A DNA stretch of 64,000 nt. Origin: Roridomyces roridus (Eukaryota > Basidiomycota > Agaricomycetes > Agaricales > Mycenaceae). How positions within the stretch are numbered: position 1 is the stretch's first letter; every line of letters starts with the position of its first letter. Below, piece after piece: positions 55,280 to 64,000 of the stretch. Under the pieces are notes generated by a model, which was given only the letters and a program-made list of their open reading frames with translations, did not search any database and was not told where the DNA came from. The position numbers were made by a program, and so were the translations under genes. The DNA lies in NCBI GenBank assembly GCA_029378245.1, contig JARKIF010000032.1, forward strand, positions 124,001-188,000, in the 5' to 3' direction.

Positions 55280-56947
55280 TTCAAAGTTCAGATGATGACC
55301 TTGATTGATCGCTGCACCGCTTTCTCTCCTTATTCTCTCTCTTCCAACTCCCTTTCCGACTCGATGCAAGTCCGGACGCCCACAGCTTTCTCTCGCCGGA
55401 CACTACACCTGTGGTAAAAAAAATCAGCTTTAACTTGCCGCATCCAGGAGGTCGCCAGTTGCTCAATGCCCCATTGCCCCTATACTTGCGAAACTCCCGT
55501 TATTTGAGCTCTCATTACCCGGGGCCATTACCACAGACCCGCAACTTCACGGCTGATCACCTCATTCGTTCGCAGGAATATGTACTCGACTCTCGGGACC
55601 GTGCCGACTCGCCGACGTGATATAAATTGGGTCGTTCCTAATATTCTCTCTGTCAAAGCTTCGCCATACTCAGCCAACCCCAAATTGTCGCCTCAACTCA
55701 CTTGATTCAGGGTTTCATATGCCAGGAATTCAATGCAAACCTTCGTTCGGAGCCGACACACGCGAATCCACAATCGAGCCTCCGTCCCACATACCTGATG
55801 CTTTCAGACAGTAACACAACCCAAGTATTCAAACCACTGCATAATCTCAGCCCGACCGACAGCTCGCGCGGACAGCTGGGATCTCCGCCCCTTTCGAATG
55901 ATTTCATGCAGTTAGGTTTCCCCAGGCTTGATGACTACGGAGACGAATGCCCGCCGAGGGAGAGCACCAGAGTAAGTAATACGCCTTTCCAACAACTTCA
56001 CGACCCTGCTCTTGATCGTTGAATTGAATGTCCCTTCCCCCGGCTCCGCCACACGATGCACAAACAAGTAATGTATCTTTGTGTTTCATCCATTTACTCA
56101 CCGAATCATAAGCGAACGGATAAGTAATAGCACCGCCCTCCGGGCAGACCTGGGTCCTCCGTCTTCCACAAAGAGCAAAAAATGAATCATTGAATGGAAC
56201 AGAAGGATACTGCCCGCTCGTCCGTGCGCCGCTGCGCGCCGCACTCCCTCGCTAGGGTTTCTAAGCATTGCATTGCGCAATCATGATCAAAAGTAACGAA
56301 TCAGAGCGTGGTAAAATATGGAATGATTGCACTGGACACAATTAGCGATTGGAGACCTGGACCTCCGGATCCAGGAACTATAGCTTCTGTTTCTTGTCTG
56401 CGGCAACCCTGCAGCAGTGCAACGAGAGCCGCCGACAGGCAAGTGTTTCCAACGTACAAGTCCGCCGTCCGGCAAGCTAAAATTCGCAGGATATTGCGTC
56501 GAAAAGCTCGTAAGTGAGTCTGAGGGCGCCAGTGGCCGTTGATCCGGTCCCTAACCTTTTAATTGTGAAGTTTTGTCGTGGTGACTTTCACGGCAGGCTG
56601 TCACTGTCAATGAAATAAGTAGTGGTATGGGACTCTCGCGGGAGTTGCAACAAATGTTCTTACTGAAAACAGCCAAGATTGATGCTTCGCTTCCAAGTTG
56701 CCCCAACTCGAAGTGGTTGTTCTGTTAAACATCCCGCTGTTGGATGGCTGAAGGATGTCGGCCCCCGCACGGCAACCCGAATCCCACGAATGCCCCCTGG
56801 GATTCTTCCGATTTTGACACGGAGGGGCAATACATTCGTGTGCTTGTACAAGTACATTAAGAGTTGCGATGGGTAGTTAATGCATAAAAATACAGTGCGA
56901 AGATTAGACGGCAATTAGTACGATACACTGCGAAAACGGAGCAGCTT
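55280..56947. other. 1.7-kb region without a recognised gene
   Basis: Frames at 55702-56022 (+) begin at TTG and have no domain. The rest is short frames only. It separates the divergent gene at 55214 (-) from the 3' end of the Zn2Cys6 gene. Confidence 0.45.
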
Positions 56948-59194
56948 TTAGCTGATAACTGAGCGGCGCGCCTCGGCAGCCTCCTGCTCGATTTTCATAG
57001 CGTTATCCCCTGAAAAGGCACAATTGATTGAGAGCCAAAACGGCTGCAGAGAATCTACGCACCTGACAGCGGAAAGAACGCACTCAATGTCTTCATGGCG
57101 TTCAGTATCACCTCGAGCTCCTGCTCGATGACCCCAACGGTGTACATGGTCGTCGTCTCGATTTGCTGGCCCGCAATGGACATCATGTGCACATATGTCC
57201 GCGCTACCGTCGACCAACAAGCCTGAAGGACATGAGTGAGACTACACCACCCAGGAGCACACACGCACCGTCAGAATCGGGTCCAGATGCTCATAATCTC
57301 CATCGTTGAGCTGCCGGATAAGCCCCAGTATCGAGTTCCCTGCATGCAGACTCTCCCGCCCCAGTACTTCCTTGTACAGATGCAGCGTCGAGACATGCAT
57401 CATTGTATGGACGGCGAATAGATCGACATCAATCAATGGTGCCTGTGTCCGCCACGCCTCGAAACCCACGAATGCCGGTAAATTCGCAGAGAAGCGCTGG
57501 AGCGCGAGCTCGGCGGAATGATGGTCCGCCCAGTACGCATCGTTTTTCTTGCTCGCTGTAAGGATAGATGAAATCGACATGATTGCCGACAAAAGTTTTA
57601 CACACCTGAGGCGAGGCGGTAGGTGCGCTCGTACAGGGCCGCGGCCTTGGCTCGTAAGGCGGGAATGTACAGCATGGAGTCCGACTGCAGGCCGAGCATC
57701 GGGCGATGCTCAAACAGCCCGCTGATGGTATTGGTGCTGGCCTCGGTGATCGTGGGCTACGCCGGGTTCATCAGCACATGGATAGCATCGGAGAAGAAAA
57801 GTGACTTACATCCTTCTCGAGCACGACAGAAGGCCACGGCGTCTTGATGCGCACCTGAGGACAATCTCCGTCCGGGAGGGCTACAGGCAGCCCGCTGGCT
57901 ACGGACCAACACCGGTCAACCATGAAGACCTGCCAAAAGGCCGAAATGCGATCTGCTACTTCCGCATCATCTCGAGCCGGGGGGATTGGAACCGGGGTCG
58001 AACTCTCCCCGAATGCGAGCTGGGGATCATCGCCGGGGCGAATCTGATGAAGCCCGAGACCCACAGCGAGCCTCGCAGCAGAGAAGGATTGGCAGTACCC
58101 TTCGAGCGCACGGCAGTTGATATAGAGATACACGGCGAGCAGGCACGAAGCCTGGACAACGTCGACGAGACGGTCCGAGTTGTCGAGAGCGACGGTAATT
58201 TCGTGCAATGCACGCGTGAAAAAGACGGGCTCTATCTCGGAGCAGTACGGCGAACGGGCGAAATGACACGCAAGGAGGTAAATGGCGTTCATGAGCGCGG
58301 GATGGGGCTCCGATCCGTAGGCGTGGGCGGCTGATAGCGAGAACCGGTCCACCTGACCGTCGAACCAGCACTGATGGCGGTGTGCAAGGAAGATGTCTAA
58401 GCTTCATAGAAAGTTTTAGTACACTACTGCATCCGACGATAAGAGGGCCTCACGTACAGAATCTTTCTATTCTCGTAGGGTAAGGGGTCTTGCGGATTCC
58501 ATCTGGGCATGTAGGGAAAGTCCGGAGAAGTAGCGAGGTTCGAGAATGGGGACATTTCCAAGAACGGATGAACCGTTTGCTCGGGATCTTCTGCATCCAT
58601 GTTGGGTGTGCCGTAGCCGGACGGGCCGCCGTGCAGCGACGACGACGAGGAAGAGTTGGACCAAGCATAGTTTTCAAACAAGCCGTCCAAGTTGCCGAGC
58701 AACTCCGAGTCGAGCAAAGGTAGCACTGGAGCCGCCGACCTGTACGCGGCAGGCGTAGTATCGTAAACCGAGGCCGGTAGCGCAGTGAGCTCGGGAGATG
58801 AATGCTGAGTGAGGGGGAGCCCAAGAGAACTGGCATCGGAGCCAGAGGGAGAGGCTGCTGCAGATTCAGACTCGAGCTCTCGCAATCGTTGCTCCAGGAC
58901 GGAGAGTTTCTCTTTGAGTTTCTGGGTGCGGCTCTTTTGCTTCTTGTCGTCGTACTCGCACTCGTCGTCCCTGTTCATCTTGATGCACTGGGTACATATT
59001 GGGCGCGTCCCGTCGCATTTCTAGAGACTGGGGTAAAATTGGGTATATATCAGCGGGATCGACGCACCAGTTTACGCTTTCTGCCAACAAATGAGTGAGT
59101 GAATGATGGAGGCGGGACACCAGACACACCGGCAGGACAAGCACGCTGAACCGCGCTGGAGGGGAGTCGCGGCAGTCACCTTGCGGGTTGGCAT
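56948..59194 (-). CDS. Zn2Cys6 (Gal4-type) transcription factor
   Basis: Start MPTRKVTAATPLQRGSACLSCR at 59194. The binuclear cluster is assembled over two introns: CLSC-RKRKL-KCDGTRPICTQC...DDECEY, i.e. C-x2-C-x6-C-x6-C-x2-C-x8-C. A linker and coiled coil follow (KLKEKLSVLEQRLRELESE), then Ser/Pro-rich sequence with a run of six Ser. The fungal-specific regulatory (MHR) domain reads FSLSAAHAYGSEPHPALMNAIYLLACHFARS, VVQASCLLAVYLYINCRALEGYCQSFSAARLAVGLGLHQI, DRISAFWQVFMVDRCWSVASGLPVALPD. The C-terminus ends EQEAAEARRSVIS. The 13-nt exon 59068-59080 encodes KRKL. Nuclear; the regulated pathway is unknown. Confidence 0.88.
59068..59080 (-). other. 13-nt microexon in the zinc-cluster region
   Basis: AAAGCGTAAACTG lies between introns 59081-59128 (48 nt, GTGTGT...GGCAG) and 59021-59067 (47 nt, GTGCGT...CTCTAG). 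Joined, it gives SCR-K-R-K-L-KCDG, restoring the x6 spacing of the Zn2Cys6 cluster. Confidence 0.8.
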
Positions 59195-59397
59195 TAGCTC
59201 TGGGAAGGAGGAAACGGATTATGGCTTTATGGACGGGGATAACCATTATATACAAGTCCCGTGGGGATCTGCCTTGCTTCGCGCCGGCATGAGAGGATCT
59301 CAACATCAAGATATCAAAAATGTGGACAGCTTTCTTCTGGAGAAGTCGGCGCACTGCCAGAACGGATTGTCTATTTGTTGCACAGTACATGAAACAT

Positions 59398-62611
<3,214 letters not shown>

Positions 62612-63991
62612 CTAAGCACCAAACTCTCTAGCCTCCAACGTTATGGTCTGCATCGAAGGCGACTCCGCCCGGCGTCGCTTCCCAAGCGATGGTTGAATGG
62701 ACGGCAGTCTCATTTGAATGGTAGCGGCGGTCGCCCTCAAAATATCATGTAACGTCTTGTCATACCCAACGCACTGCAGAGCATAGCACGGTACAGCCCA
62801 TTGCCCCGAGTCGTAGCACTCCCGAACATGCAACTTGTCCGCATGGGTGGCGTGCTGTCCCGTTGGTAATCTTTCGCCGGCGATTCGATCGCAGAAGCGT
62901 ATTTTGACCTGTAAACAGGAAACGCGTGAGGGAAGGACGATATCCAGCGGTATACATACCTCTTCGTCAAGAGAAAGCCATTCGGAGAGTCTCATATCAT
63001 AATGCGTCAGTTGACGAGAGATGAATTTTCCGAAATAGGTCCACTAAGGACGAATGAGATGAATTCCTCGTCACCAAAAAAGAACAAACCTTGTTGGGTT
63101 CAAGTTCAGTGACCAAGTCAAACGTGGAGCCATATTGCGAAAAGCTGAATGGTGCAAACCAGTAGCCGCACCGGCCGGGAGACAAAACATTCAAGGACAT
63201 CGACAGTGGCGGTCGGGGCAGAAAATAAAAACTGTGTCGTGCTCATGAGTCGGACGATCACGAATGAAATCGAGCCCTCACTGATCCGAGAGCCGACCAA
63301 TGTCCTATAGAATTCTGTTAGACTCTACACCAATCTGGACCTCGGGAAATAATTACCGGCGGAAGAGCCTTGATAAGCTGAGTCGGGCATGGAAACTCCA
63401 TGACGGCCGGGAAAAAGGATTTGGGGTCGAATGCGGGGATACTTGTATAGATTTGAGATACGATGCTCATACGGTGACGAGCTGCTTCTGCCGCCAGAGC
63501 AACAGCCTGTGAGTAGAACAATCGGCTCTAACTAAAATCAATCTCCCGTCCCGTTCATTGGAGCATACGAAACTCACCTGGTAACACAGCCGACTCCGTT
63601 CCGCGTCCAAGTCCCTCAACTGAAGGAGGAGCTGATTTTTCTCGTTGTTGCTAATCTCCAATTTCCTGCATTCGTCTCGCCCCGTCGCAATGGTATCGCG
63701 TATGAATCGGTCATTTTCTTCCAGGCGCCGTGCATTGTTGGCGGCTACCTCCTGCAATTGCTGAACGAGTTGGACCAGTTCACCGTAAGACGGTCTATTA
63801 TCCTGAGCCTGGGTTACTTTTCAAGGGCGGGAGTGAAATTTTCAAGCAGGACACACCTTCATATCATCCAGCTCCTGGCGCATCTCTTGGTATTTGAACC
63901 CCCAGAATTCAACCAGTTCCTGAGTTAGCTCTGGAGTCACCAGAACCGTTGAGGGCGTTGTCTCTCTGGATTCAGAGTCCGAGGTCGACAT
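62612..63991 (-). CDS. Coiled-coil protein of unknown function
   Basis: Start MSTSDSESRETTPSTVLV at 63991, then TQELVEFWGFKYQEMRQELDDMK. A coiled coil follows over two exons (QLVQQLQEVAANNARRLEEND...RKLEISNNEKNQLLLQLRDLDAERSRLCYQ, AVALAAEAARHRM). A globular-looking part reads GRCGYWFAPFSFSQYGSTFDLVTELEPNK, then WTYFGKFISRQLTHYDMRLSEWLSLDEEVKIRFCDRIAG. A Cys-containing end follows (ECYDSGQWAVPCYALQCVGYDKTLHDILR), with a basic tail GKRRRAESPS. About five introns of 45-55 nt. The WTYFGK...EWLSLDEE segment resembles DUF6697-type Agaricomycete proteins (weak recollection, not certain). Confidence 0.65.
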
Positions 63992-64000
63992 GAGAGGTGA

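Overview
The window is nuclear DNA from a filamentous basidiomycete, most likely an Agaricomycete. The evidence is nearly every gene being cut by several 47-65 nt GT-AG introns, dense mixed-strand packing with short gaps, and typical Agaricomycete families (DUF6534-type membrane protein, BTB protein, fungal TauD-like and 2OG-Fe(II)-like proteins, Zn2Cys6 regulator, P450). Species cannot be fixed from the sequence. No rRNA, tRNA, CRISPR array or operon was seen. Most gene models below were assembled by eye across introns, so internal borders are predictions.

1-17.6 kb is a housekeeping block: a Rab11/Ypt3 GTPase (+), a membrane-anchored unknown protein (-), a WD-repeat-like protein with a SUMO-interaction motif (+), CDC42 (+), a small secreted peptide precursor (-), SF3B4/Hsh49 (+), EMC4 (+), eRF1 (-) head-to-head with the RNase P/MRP subunit POP7 (+), and a TauD-like dioxygenase (+). 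A BTB protein follows (17.6-18.5 kb, +).

18.6-25.2 kb is the most unusual part. Two long inverted arms (about 1.8 and 1.6 kb) face outward around a 3.2-kb centre. Each arm carries the same TATA-like element and an array of about six short exons separated by 48-50 nt introns, followed by a second tandem repeat. The centre holds what look like gene pieces: the C-terminal part of an ABCG transporter, an N-terminally incomplete repeated jelly-roll-like protein, and an unknown gene with an in-frame stop. It looks like a mobile or palindrome-duplicated element carrying captured gene fragments.

25.3-33.4 kb returns to single-copy genes: an APH-like phosphotransferase (+), the SKN7 response regulator/HSF-type transcription factor (-), a weakly supported gene (+) and a Ser/Thr kinase with a long disordered N-terminus (-). 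34.8-42.8 kb holds a nitronate monooxygenase (+), a cytochrome P450 (+) and a large WW-domain plus 2OG-Fe(II)-like protein (-) whose iron ligands I cannot find. 44-60.3 kb holds Pfs2/WDR33 (+), a CBM21 PP1-regulatory subunit (-), a DUF6534-type membrane protein (-), a glutathione S-transferase (+), an uncharacterised nuclear-looking gene with an apparent frameshift (-), a Zn2Cys6 regulator (-) and cytosolic adenylate kinase (-). The last 1.4 kb is a coiled-coil unknown (-).

The most checkable observations are: a 5-nt microexon in Rab11; a 13-nt microexon inside the zinc cluster; two GC-AG introns; a 76-residue precursor with two Kex2-bounded related peptides; the inverted exon-array element; and the apparently iron-free 2OG-like protein fused to a WW domain.
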